64,000 nucleotides of DNA from Entamoeba histolytica HM-1:IMSS. Lineage: Eukaryota; Evosea; Mastigamoebida; Endamoebidae. The position numbers and the translations under genes were made by a program. The stretch spans positions 26,567 through 90,566 of the forward strand of contig NW_001914891.1 in the NCBI RefSeq assembly GCF_000208925.1, read 5' to 3'. Shown here one piece after another: positions 9,541 to 19,644 of the stretch (within the stretch, counting starts at the first letter, position 1; the number at the start of each line of letters is the position of its first letter). Under the pieces are notes generated by a model. The model had not been told where the DNA came from. It worked only from the letters and a program-made list of their open reading frames with translations, and did not search any database.

Positions 9541-10395
9541 ATTAAATATTAATAGAACTAGCTTCTATTCTTCCTGGCTCAGGGGAGACTAATCCTGTCT
9601 CTTCGTCTTCTTCTTCAAGCAGCTCTACGGAGTATGTTTGGTTGTGATTGAAGCAGTATTCCATGACATCCATCATGTTTTTTATGACAAGGTTTTTTAC
9701 TTCTTTCTCGATGTCAATTTCAATTTTTAATTCTTTGATTAATTTAATACTTTCTTTATTTATTAATCCATTTATTGAGATTACTACTGGATTTATTTTG
9801 AAATCTTTTAGTTTTTCTATTTTCATTAGAATATTCTTTAATTCCTTATACTTATTTCTTTTCTTCAAATACACTCCATTAATATTGTGATATTCAACAT
9901 TAGTCATATCAAATAATAGACAAGTTTTATTCTTTTTATCTAATATATATGGTATTTTGTGGGATTGTCATTCACTTTTAGGCATTATTTATTTGTTCCA
10001 TATCATTGTGATGTCTTTATATTTGAACACTGTTTCATATGGGGGTTTTTATATTGTTTATTTCATGTATATTTTCTTATTAATCCCTCCCATAATATAA
10101 TATCTATATGGTCATGTTTTTCTATTTGTGATTTTTTTATGATAAATACAAGATAGTAGAATGTGTTTTACTGTAGCTATCTTGTCTTTACAAAGTGGGC
10201 AGTATTTTAATCTTTCATTTTTCATTATTTTTGATTTTCTATACTCACAAAATATTGCTCCATCTTGCATTTTAGTTAATTTGAGAAATGCATTTTTCTT
10301 AATATTGATTGACTTCCATGTTTTAACTGTAGTAGTTTTATCTACTCATTTTGACTCGAACCATCTTCTAAAGTGTCCACTTGTTTGATGACACT
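9541..10395 (-). mobile_element. 3' fragment of a LINE (R4/R2-like), divergent subfamily
   Basis: Read on the minus strand, frames between 10395 and 10150 encode KTWKSINIKKNAFLKLTKMQ and then CPLC...HILLSC, the CX2C...HX4C zinc motif of restriction-like LINE endonucleases. They align with the homologous segment of the LINE at 49.3-49.5 kb. After a broken stretch (9.9-10.15 kb), 9541-9907 encodes the C-terminal end (KRNKYKEL...SINGLINKES), parallel to KINKYKDL...SINGLIHKES of the other element. Several stops and shifts make it non-functional. The protein sequence differs clearly from the other copies, so it is a separate subfamily or an old copy. It begins about 60 bp after the RPA70N gene stop. 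Confidence 0.8.
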
Positions 10396-10571
10396 TCCAT
10401 TTTTTGATGTTATTTGTTGGTCAATAATTTTTTTTATTTCTACTACTACTTCTTTTTCTTTTTTCTTTTCTATCCCTTCATTTATTATTTCTTCTATTTT
10501 TGTTTCATTTATTTGGGTACGAAAATTAGCAAAGAAAAAATGCATCTAAATAATTTACAAAAAAGAAAAAA

Positions 10572-10591
10572 GATGCAAAATATTTTGCATC
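10572..10591. repeat. Perfect 20-bp palindrome, GATGCAAAATATTTTGCATC
   Basis: Self-complementary over all 20 bases. Sixteen of them (CAAAATATTTTGCATC) recur at 12145-12160 on the other side of the low-complexity tract. Together the two sites bracket about 1.6 kb between the two LINE fragments. Confidence 0.7.
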
Positions 10592-10599
10592 CATAGAAT

Positions 10600-12360
10600 A
10601 TTCCATTTATTATATTTTACTCCTAAAATAAAAATAAAAAAATAAAAATATGATAAATATACAATCTGTATATATTTATGTTTATATTTTATAATCAGTT
10701 GTATTCATTTTGTATGAAATATTAATGAAATAAATGATTTGATTATTCATATTTCTTTTTATTCTTTTTATTCTTTTTATTTATATGTTATTTATCTATC
10801 GTATTTTTATATTTATTTCTCTGTTTATATTTATATCTTTGTATTATTCTTATTATCTATATATTATTATATTATTCTTATTTTATTATTTTTATGTTTA
10901 TATTATTTAGATTTTCTTATTGTTATTCTTTATATTTAAATGTATTTGTTTATTCATCTTATTCATCTTTTATATTATTATCATTTATATCTATTTTCAT
11001 TTTATATTTATTCTCTTTTGTTTTATATTAATATTAATTTTATCTTTTATACTTTGATTTTATTATTATATCATTGATTATCATTTCTATATTTATTTAT
11101 CATTTATTCTTATTATTCTTTTGTTTTATATTCAATCTATGTTATATATTCATATCATTTTCATTTATATTTTATCACTTATTATATGTTATAATAATAA
11201 CATAACACATATGATTGAATATATAATAAACATCATAATGAAGTTATACATATAAATAATAAACATAAAAAATAATAAAATATTTTTTTTCAATAAAACA
11301 ATATTAATTATTTTACATCATTAAATTAGACACTTTTATTTCATATTTCTAATTTTTACATTAAAAATACACCATTTTCATTCTTTTCTTCTTTTATTAC
11401 ATCTTTGTGATTTATTATTTTTATATTCTTCTTCTACTTTCTTTTTATTCTTTCATATATTTGTATTCTTTTTATATTATTTGTTTTCGTTGTTTTTCTA
11501 TTTCTTTCTTCTATTATTTATCAATTTTTATATTCATTCATTATTTTTATTTCTTTTTTATTAATTCTTTCGTATTGTATATTTCTTTATTATTTCATTT
11601 GTGTATTATCAAAATATATGTTTTATTGATTTTATGTTGAATAAATTATAGAATAATTCAATATTTTCATTCTTAATTATTCATTATTTATTCTGAAATG
11701 TTGTGTATATTTATTATATTAAATGAATATGATGAATGAATATCAATATTATTGTTTATTTGATTTTAAAAAATAATAAATGAATATGAAATAATAAATG
11801 AAATAAAATGATGAAGACAATGAAATGATAATGAAATAGAATAATCTAATATTGAACAAATTAAATAAAGAATATATTGAATATATTAATAATGTTACAT
11901 TATTATTTGTTATTTCAATTATTAAATATTAATAAATTATTATTCATGAATATTTAATTGATATTTTACAATTTCATTTTCATTTTATTTAATAAATGAA
12001 ATATAAATAATAAATGAATGAATAATAATTTAATATATGAAATAATAAAAAGAAAGATAAATAATAAAGAAATATGTTGTATTTAATATATAATATAATT
12101 TATTATCAAATATAATAATATCAAATGATGATTTATTTTTATTTCAAAATATTTTGCATCATTAATTTTTGCGCTTTTTTTTGCGCTTTTTTTATTTGTT
12201 TCAATAAAATTTGCATCCTTTATTTTTTTCTTTCTTTTCTTCTTTTATCATCTCTTTTGTTTTATTACACTTTATCTTCTTTCTTTTTATATTCTCTCCT
12301 TTCTACTTTTATTCTTTCTTCATCATATCAAACTTCTTACTTTCTTTTTATTCTTTTATA
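10600..12360. repeat. T-rich / AT-only low-complexity tract
   Basis: About 1.7 kb of almost pure A/T with TTATT, TATTCTT and TTTATAT words. It is T-rich on the plus strand to about 11640, then mixed A/T to about 12120, then T-rich again. Frames here encode only F/I/Y/L runs. It separates two LINE fragments and contains near its right end a duplicated TTGCGCTTTTTTT (about 12167-12190). No gene is supported. Confidence 0.75.
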
Positions 12361-12411
12361 TCATTCATTCTCTTCTTTTTCAATTATTTGCTTTTTTTCG
12401 TTGCCGTCACT

Positions 12412-13290
12412 AACCAATAAATCTTTATTGTAAGTTATAATCATTTCATCATTATTAATACATTTAGGAGGATTATTAAAATCAATTGCATCAAATTCAT
12501 TAAAATATGTAATTAATATGTGTTTATATATTTGTTTACAAACATAATCATGTTTTAATATTTGATTCTTCTTCATTACATACTAACAATATATGACTAA
12601 TAGATGCAATTGTGTTAGGGCAATGTTTACAATATTTTAAAGCATCATTTTGGAGTAATTTTGATTTAATACTTCCTGTCATAGTTACTCCTTCTTGCAT
12701 CTTTACTATTTGGAGGAATGCATTTCTTTTTATGTTTAATGACTTCCATGTTATTATTGTTAATTTCTTATGATTGAAAGTGCCATTTGCACATCTTATA
12801 TATTCACCACATTTCTTTTCTTTCAATTCACTTAAATATCTTTCATTTAATTCATTATTTACCCATTCAAATATTTCCTTTACATCATGCTTTCTTTCAT
12901 TTAATTCTATTACATTCATTAATTCATTAAAATTAATATTCTTACCAAATGCTTTCTTCATTCTTTTAATTATTCTATTTGGATTTTCTTTTATTGCTTC
13001 TATCATTTCTCCTATTCCTGTGTTTGATATTTGTATTTTAAATATATTCTTAATAATTCTTTACCACATTCATCTCTTGCTGACATTAATCCTAATCCCA
13101 ATTCATTTATTTTAACATATAATCTACTTTTTGGGATATTTCTACTGTATAATTGGAGGTGAATTAATGATTTTCTTATTTGTTTATCTATCTTCTCCAA
13201 TTCTCCTAGTTTCCATGGGACAATACAAAATCCATATCTTAATTTGGAGATTATATCACTATTAATCTTTCTTATTGTAATTCAATGAGA
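12412..13290 (-). mobile_element. Internal LINE fragment, truncated at both ends
   Basis: Minus-strand copy of the segment at about 48800-49680. Encoded pieces at 13012-13200, 12548-13006 and 12361-12576 match the plus-strand element almost residue for residue (for example NELGLGLMSARDE, CANGTFN, then CKHC...HILLVC). The homology stops abruptly at about 12412, before the PD...D catalytic motif of the endonuclease, and at about 13290, upstream of which nothing LINE-like is seen. At least two frame breaks are present, so it is dead. High similarity to the distant copy suggests a recent common source. Confidence 0.85.
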
Positions 13291-13468
13291 ATATTCAAAT
13301 GAAAAAAAATATCTTTATTTTTAACAAAAAATAATTGTTATATTTCTTATGATTCAGTTGATAAAATAAATAAATAAAAAAGAATAACAAAACAAATAAA
13401 AACACAAGAGAATAAAAAAGTAAACATAACAACAAATTAATCAAACTAATGACCATGTTGTCATTAAA

Positions 13469-14173
13469 CTAAAACAAAAAACAACATGATTTTTTTGAGG
13501 GAGTTTGAATAGAATCTAATTCTGGTTTAGGTAAAAACTCATTTGCATATTCAATAACAATTTCATTGAGAATACTTTTTATTTTTTCTATTTCTTCACA
13601 ACATACATTATATCTTTTAGAATGTAATGTTTGTGTAATTTCATCAATAAGTCCTTCTGTACAATCTTCTTCATCACAATGAGTAACAATTATATATTTT
13701 CGTTTAGGGTTTGATTTTCTATAAAATATACTGTTAATAAATCCTTTTAAAAAAACAACACTTCCTTTATCAGATTGTGATATAACAAATATATGGATTG
13801 GACCATTACTGACATAAGAATCAACAGTTCCTCTTGTATTTTTGAACTCATCTCCAGAACAATCCCACTATTATATTATTCTTTAAAATTCATTAAAGTA
13901 CTTTAATAAAACAATAAAACAAACAATAGTAACTTCAAGAGTAGTATTATTATGATTTACTTTTAAAGTTTTAGAGATTATTTCATCTGTTTTTAAATAA
14001 ACAGACTCAAATTCTTCATTCTAAAATATTAATTTTTTATATCTAAATTAAAAATTAAAAAAAAAACTAACACTCCATATTTTAAGTAACGTTGTTTTTC
14101 CAACTCTTTCTGATCCAATAAGACAAATTGAAATCATTTTCTGATTATCTAATTCATTGACTTTTTCCTCCAT
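13469..14173 (-). CDS. Ras-superfamily small GTPase, 198 aa, three exons
   Basis: Reconstructed by hand: exon 1 14072-14173, intron 14021-14071, exon 2 13925-14020, intron 13868-13924, exon 3 13469-13867. All joins keep frame, and the introns start GTTAGT and GTTTGT and end TTTAG/AATAG. The product has G1 GSERVGKT (residues 20-27), G3 WDCSGDE (67-73), a G4-like THCD (128-131) where NKxD is usual, and a C-terminal CCFLF, a CAAX-type box whose final Phe suggests geranylgeranylation. Switch I is not recognisable. GAAC boxes at about 14248-14256 and 14265-14274 lie upstream. It is a divergent Ras/Rho/Rab-like switch; the subfamily is unclear. Confidence 0.85.
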
Positions 14174-14247
14174 TGAAGGGTGGAAATAAATGTTGTGAGA
14201 TTTTTCTGTTGTTATTATATTTTTATTATATGTTTACTATTTTTTTT

Positions 14248-14274
14248 AAAGTTCTTCAAATAATAAGTTCTTTT
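14248..14274 (-). promoter_or_regulatory. Two GAAC promoter boxes of the GTPase gene
   Basis: Minus-strand AAGAACTTT and AAAAGAACTT, 75-100 bp upstream of the ATG at 14173. They match the Entamoeba GAAC element. Confidence 0.45.
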
Positions 14275-14393
14275 TAGTTTATTTTAATCATTTCATATTT
14301 ATTCTTATTTGTTTTTTTTTTTTGTAAAAGAATTTTCGTATTTTCTTTTTCTTTAAAGAAGGAAAAAAATAGAAAATTTAAATAATGCATCAT

Positions 14394-15899
14394 TTACTTA
14401 AAAAAAGCATAAAATGCAATTGTCATTACTCCAATAATTGTAAATAAAACAACATAAAATTGCCATGTTGCTAATATTGGTTTTGGTAAATCAATTTTAA
14501 CAGTATGTGAACGAGGTGCTATATCTTCATCTTCAGCATCTGAAAGAATAGGACGTGGTGATTCTGATCTTCTTTTAATTGTATTTCCAGAAACCCACTC
14601 ATCATCATTTGGATCAATGAAATTAGGAGATGATGATGGTGAAGGTGAATTATCATTTGATGGTTTAGTAAGAGAATTTCTGTATGAACTTTGATTTTCA
14701 AAGGATTTACGTTCAAGAATTGTTGTTTTTCCAATACTTGTTCTTAGTCCAATTTTTGGTACATTGTCATTACTTTTTACTACATCTTCCTCATTACCTC
14801 CATTTCTAATTTTTATCGATGAAGTAGTAAGATTATTAGTTGTTGTTTGACGTTCAGGAACAGGTGAAGTACTACTGTTAGAAGATGATTGGTTGAGAAC
14901 AGAAATATCAGGACTTTGAGACTGAGCTGATTTTCTTAACGCCATCATTTTTTTAATTTTTTCTTCTTTTAATTTTCTTTCTTTTTCTTCCTTCTCTTGT
15001 TGTAATTTCTTTGCTTCTTCACTTTTCTGTCTCCAATTACCAGAAGATTGAATAGGTTTCTTTTCTTTTTTAATTTCTAAATCATTAGTAGGAGATGAAA
15101 TTGGATTATTGGCATTTGGAGTTGATTGTATTTGGTCATGAGTTGAATTTAAAGGATGTTCACTACTATTCATTTTTTCTTCTTCTTTTTTCTTTTTGTT
15201 TTCAAAAAAGACTTGTTTACCACATACAAGACAATAATTTGCATCATCAATAGATACAAAAGACTTTTCATCTAATACATTTTTGCATCTAGAACAGAAG
15301 AAACATTGTTTATGATATTTTTTTCCTTTAACTTCTAATGCAACACTACCAATGATAGGCTTTCCACAAGAAGAACAAAGACTTAATTGTGCTTTTTTTG
15401 CAGCATCAGAAGTAGATGCAACTGTTGATCTTCTTTGAGGTACAGAATGGTTTTGAATATCATTTGAAATAGATGGTGATTTTGATTTAACAGGAGGAGA
15501 ATGAGTTGCAGATGAGTAGAGAGTATATTGTACTTTTTCTTTTTGTTCTTTAGCAGGATGTAGTTGTTCTGTAGATGGAGTAGTATCTAAGTATTGTTGT
15601 AATACACCAATACATGTAATAACACTTAACTTATCTGGGACATCCATATCAAAATCTTCAACATCCATCATCCTTGGAGCACCAGCTTTTTCAGCTGCAG
15701 CAAAAGCCATTTCTAAATTTTCTTGTTGTGTTTGTGTTTTACACTTTTCAAAATTAATAAGTTCTGGTTTAAAGTGATGAACAAGAGCACAAAATGCTTT
15801 TCCATCTTTCCATGATGTTGTAAAATTTTTTACATCAACACCTTCATAACCACTAGTAGATCTTTGACACCATTGTAACAATCCAGCTGTTTTATTCAT
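14394..15899 (-). CDS. Calponin-homology / LIM protein with C-terminal membrane anchor, 501 aa
   Basis: Residues 5-105 form a type-3-like CH domain (LLQWCQRSTSGYEGVDVKNF, SWKDGKAFCALVHHF, then DVPDKLSVITCIGVLQQYL). A LIM domain follows at about 174-230 with the full zinc set CX2C...HX2CX2CX2C...CX2C. Residues 235-475 are disordered, with a Lys/Glu-rich helix (EEKERKLKEEKIKKM) and Ser/Pro-rich stretches. The last 23 residues (about 477-499) are a single hydrophobic helix ending AFYAFFK, a tail-anchor. CH followed by LIM recalls MICAL-like adaptors linking actin to membranes; the tail anchor would place it on an internal membrane facing the cytosol. It lies tandem with the GTPase gene downstream. 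Confidence 0.88.
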   Translation of the reverse strand: MNKTAGLLQWCQRSTSGYEGVDVKNFTTSWKDGKAFCALVHHFKPELINFEKCKTQTQQENLEMAFAAAEKAGAPRMMDVEDFDMDVPDKLSVITCIGVLQQYLDTTPSTEQLHPAKEQKEKVQYTLYSSATHSPPVKSKSPSISNDIQNHSVPQRRSTVASTSDAAKKAQLSLCSSCGKPIIGSVALEVKGKKYHKQCFFCSRCKNVLDEKSFVSIDDANYCLVCGKQVFFENKKKKEEEKMNSSEHPLNSTHDQIQSTPNANNPISSPTNDLEIKKEKKPIQSSGNWRQKSEEAKKLQQEKEEKERKLKEEKIKKMMALRKSAQSQSPDISVLNQSSSNSSTSPVPERQTTTNNLTTSSIKIRNGGNEEDVVKSNDNVPKIGLRTSIGKTTILERKSFENQSSYRNSLTKPSNDNSPSPSSSPNFIDPNDDEWVSGNTIKRRSESPRPILSDAEDEDIAPRSHTVKIDLPKPILATWQFYVVLFTIIGVMTIAFYAFFK

Positions 15900-16045
15900 T
15901 GAAAAGATAAGTTTATTTATTCTTAGTTTTATTTAAAAGAGTTTAGAATTTTGATTATTTCATTTAAATGGTTTAATTTTTGATAAATATTAAAATATTT
16001 ACTTGAAATAAACTAAAAAATAAAAGAGATAGAAAACATTTTAGG

Positions 16046-18952
16046 ATGGGAGACTCTAATGAGGATAGAATGATAGTTGAAGACATTCTGACTCAATACA
16101 TATCTGGTTCAATATTTTCAAAACTTAGAACTTTTAAATGTTATGACCCTGATATTAATAAAGATATAGAACTTCCTGAAAATGGAGAATATTATTTAGT
16201 TAAATGGAAAGATTATTCTATACTTGAATGTTCATGGGTTGAACGTAGTAAATTAGAAGGAAATATTAAAATTGATCCTAATAATATATTTAAAGAATTT
16301 ATAAAAAATAATCAACTTGGTTCAATGATTGTACAACCAGCACTAAATAAAGAGTATAATGCTGATATTTTAATGCCAGAAAAAATTATAAATAAACAAC
16401 TTAGAGATGATTCATCAATGGGTTATTTTGTTAAATGGAATTATAATGATGAAATCTTTATATCTTCTGAAAGTAGTGAATTTTTTACAAGTCCTGAATA
16501 TTCTTTACTTATTAAACGATATGAAGATCGAACAAAACCTATTGTTTCAATACGAGATTCTAAAACAAATCCAAAGGGATTTTCAAAAAATGATCCAACT
16601 ATAAAATATGTTAAAGAAGTTATTAGAAGTTTAAAAAGAGGAAATGTTACATGGTGTTACAATTCATTACAATTTAAATTTGAATTATTTAAAATGTTAT
16701 ATAGAGAAATGACAATGGGACTAACTGGTCCTTTTATTTTTGTTACTGAAGAAAGTAATATTCCATTTTATAAAGAAAATATAAACAGATTTTTTCCAGA
16801 CATAAATATTACATTTTTACTTGATAGACCTACAACTGTTCCTCTTCAAAAAATTAGAAAAGATGAATTATATAGAAATGATAAAAGAGGATTTTATAAT
16901 GGTATTATTATTTCAACACCTAATATGTTAAGAATTAAAAGAAAAGTTTTTGTTGATATTCTTTTTTGTGATATGGATCCACAAGCTGCATTTCAATTTA
17001 ATTTCTTTTGTGAAGAAAAATCAATTTGTATTCTTTATGATAAATTTACAGAGTCTGAAGCATTAAGATCAAGAATTGAAAAAAGAAAATTAGGTGAAGT
17101 TTCTTTTCTTGAATATACACCAATTAATTATTATATTAAATATATTGATGTTTTTCTTCATATGAAAGAAGAACAAATAAATATGTATAATACTATGAAA
17201 AGTTTAATGAGTAAATCAACAACTAATAAAGATTTATGTCTTGAAATGATGAAACGAATTTTAACAGACCCATCACTTTATAAAGGAAATAATTTAGGAT
17301 GTAAAGTTGAATTTATAATTTATTTAATTAAATTAATCTTAAATAATACTCAATTTAAAATTGCTGTGTTAGGAGATTATGATAAAACACTTAGAACTAT
17401 TTCAGAAAAATTAAATTGTAATATGATAGAATGGGAACTTAATTTTCCACTTGTTGAATGTATTTGTTCATTAATGTTTTTAAATGATATTGAAAGTAAT
17501 GAAAAAGAAAATATTATTCAAGAGTATAAAAAGAAAAATGGAAATAGACAAGATAAATTAAAAATAAACAATCGTATTGTATGTGTTGATAATTCATGTA
17601 GTAGAATGTTTTTAGATTTAAGTATGATTGATATTGTAATTGATCTTAGTAATGAATATTCTCCACTTTTTGAATCAATTATTAGAACCAAATATTTAAT
17701 GTTATCTAAAAAGAATTTATTTGTATTTGAATTAACTATTAGTGAATCATTAGATGAAATAACAACAATGATGAATGAACTTGATCAAGAATTAAGTACT
17801 TCAGAAAAAACACAAATATATTATCAATTATTAACAAAACATAACTTTAAATATGGATATACTGGTAAATTAAAACCAATAAATGAAACATATTTAATTA
17901 ATGATTTATTAACATTTAAGTCTCATGAAGAAATCCATCAAATTGTTTTAGATGTAGATAATGATCAAATTAGGTTAATTAATGGATTTGCAAAGAAAGG
18001 AAAAATTTATCCAATTGATGAATTGAATGAACAAATAGATACAAATACTTTAAATAAGTCTTCTTCAGATGAAGTTCAAATTGAAGAACACAATAAAGAG
18101 AATAATGAAATTAATAAATCTTCTTTAGAACAAATAAAGACTATAAAATCTCCAACATTACAAAATAAAAATGAAATGAAATTAAAAGACTTAATAGTTG
18201 GTCCAAAAAAATTTAATAAAGAACGAATTCTTGAAAAATATGGTCGACTTGATCATGAAGGAAATGTTATTAAACAACATGAAGAAATAGAACAAAATAA
18301 TTTATTAGAACAACATGATAAAAATCAAAATAATACATCAGTTATTATTCCTATTGTTCCATTAGAAGAACTAAAAGTTGTTCCAATGGATGATTCTGAT
18401 ACTTCAGAAGAAATAATTATTGAAAATGAATTACATAAAATTTTTAAAAAATATATTCCAACAATGAGAATTGAAAAGATTAATGAATGGTTAAATTGTA
18501 TTGAAAGTTGTATTCATAGATTTGGCAGTAACGTTTCTAATTGGAAAATTGACAAAACACAATTTGTTCCAATTACTTCATTTCAATTACAGATAATTGT
18601 TAATGAAATACTTTCTAATCCAAATTGTCCAAAAGAAGTTATCACACATTCTCAAATGTATTCCATTTTAAGTTATGCAATGAAACTAGTTTATGAATGT
18701 AAAACATTACTTCCAGTTATTCCATCTACTTGTTTATCATGGGATATTTCTTGTGACATAGCTTTATTAATGTGCATTTCAAATTATGGACTTGGTGTAA
18801 CTGAATTATATCTTAATGATTTTGTCATAGGAGGAGTATTATCTTTAGGTCATTATAGTACAACAGAAGAGAAAATTAAATTTTTAAATTCTCGTATTGA
18901 TAACCTTGTTGATGAATATTTTAAAATATTTAAGGCTCAAGAAAAAAAATAA
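16046..18952 (+). CDS. CHD-type chromatin protein with tandem chromodomains and degenerate SNF2 ATPase, 968 aa
   Basis: Residues about 12-90 look like chromodomain 1 (EYYLVKWKDYSILECSWVE) and 105-165 like a second (GYFVKWNYNDEIF), as in CHD1-class remodelers. From about 190 the order of a SNF2 motor can be followed: a region ending GPFIFVTEESNIPFYKENI, then FVDILFCDMD, and later a lobe-2-like IVIDLSNEYSPLFESIIRTKYLM...FELTISESLDEI. The P-loop (GLGKT) is absent and the DEAH box is replaced by FCDM. Residues about 800-935 resemble the helical C-terminal DNA-binding region. It is probably a non-catalytic chromatin reader. No stop or shift breaks the 2.9-kb frame, so it is under selection rather than a pseudogene. 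Confidence 0.75.
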   Translation: MGDSNEDRMIVEDILTQYISGSIFSKLRTFKCYDPDINKDIELPENGEYYLVKWKDYSILECSWVERSKLEGNIKIDPNNIFKEFIKNNQLGSMIVQPALNKEYNADILMPEKIINKQLRDDSSMGYFVKWNYNDEIFISSESSEFFTSPEYSLLIKRYEDRTKPIVSIRDSKTNPKGFSKNDPTIKYVKEVIRSLKRGNVTWCYNSLQFKFELFKMLYREMTMGLTGPFIFVTEESNIPFYKENINRFFPDINITFLLDRPTTVPLQKIRKDELYRNDKRGFYNGIIISTPNMLRIKRKVFVDILFCDMDPQAAFQFNFFCEEKSICILYDKFTESEALRSRIEKRKLGEVSFLEYTPINYYIKYIDVFLHMKEEQINMYNTMKSLMSKSTTNKDLCLEMMKRILTDPSLYKGNNLGCKVEFIIYLIKLILNNTQFKIAVLGDYDKTLRTISEKLNCNMIEWELNFPLVECICSLMFLNDIESNEKENIIQEYKKKNGNRQDKLKINNRIVCVDNSCSRMFLDLSMIDIVIDLSNEYSPLFESIIRTKYLMLSKKNLFVFELTISESLDEITTMMNELDQELSTSEKTQIYYQLLTKHNFKYGYTGKLKPINETYLINDLLTFKSHEEIHQIVLDVDNDQIRLINGFAKKGKIYPIDELNEQIDTNTLNKSSSDEVQIEEHNKENNEINKSSLEQIKTIKSPTLQNKNEMKLKDLIVGPKKFNKERILEKYGRLDHEGNVIKQHEEIEQNNLLEQHDKNQNNTSVIIPIVPLEELKVVPMDDSDTSEEIIIENELHKIFKKYIPTMRIEKINEWLNCIESCIHRFGSNVSNWKIDKTQFVPITSFQLQIIVNEILSNPNCPKEVITHSQMYSILSYAMKLVYECKTLLPVIPSTCLSWDISCDIALLMCISNYGLGVTELYLNDFVIGGVLSLGHYSTTEEKIKFLNSRIDNLVDEYFKIFKAQEKK

Positions 18953-19644
18953 GTTTTAATTAATATTTTAAGTGTATAATTTTTTTTTCTTTTGTATAAA
19001 TAATATTTTACAGAATTTTATTAATCATTTATTATGAAAGATAATAAAATAATTGATTAAATAATAATTGTCTCTTGTAATTATGTTATATCTTTTGTTG
19101 AAATGACTTCTATTATAAAGAAGTAATGTTAATAAATTCAAAATATAAATTGTAAAATTATAATAACTACTTTCAATAACTTAATAATATACTTCATTGA
19201 GAAATAAGATAGACTAAAATATTTGACAAAAGAGAACGATATGAATTGGTATAACAAATAGAAAAAAGAAAATTTAGGTGAGTAAGTAAAAAGAGTATTA
19301 ATTAAAGAATAGCGATATTTTAATGTTAATTAAAATGAAGTATATTCAAAAACAAATATTTGTTTAAAAGAATGAATAATTAGAATTTAATTCAAAGAGA
19401 AAAAGATAAATTTTATAATTATGTTAATTAATTTTAATTAATTAAATAAAAAACCTTAATTTTTTATAGAGTAGAATATAAGAATACTTTTTTTATTTAG
19501 AAAATAATTAATTGGGCAATGAAACGAATTAGGTATGTCAGAGGGATAACTAATCATTATCAAAAATAATGTTGACTATATGCATGGATTGAGCCCTTTC
19601 TTTTTGTTTTTATATTATTATGCAGTGTGAACTAATAAATTCAA
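18953..19644. other. Intergenic, 690 bp
   Basis: AT-rich spacer between two plus-strand genes. A GAACTAATAAATTCA segment, combining GAAC and Inr-like words, ends just before the next ATG. No RNA gene or frame recognised. Confidence 0.5.

Noticed and set aside
10739..12433. Several F/I/Y/L-rich frames as possible membrane proteins
   Set aside because: They arise from TTATT/TTTT words in low-complexity DNA, have no Met/charged balance or promoter, and appear in several frames at once.
13469..14173. GTPase region as a decayed fragment
   Set aside because: Two introns with proper ends join all G motifs in frame and end in a CAAX-type box, which argues for an intact gene.
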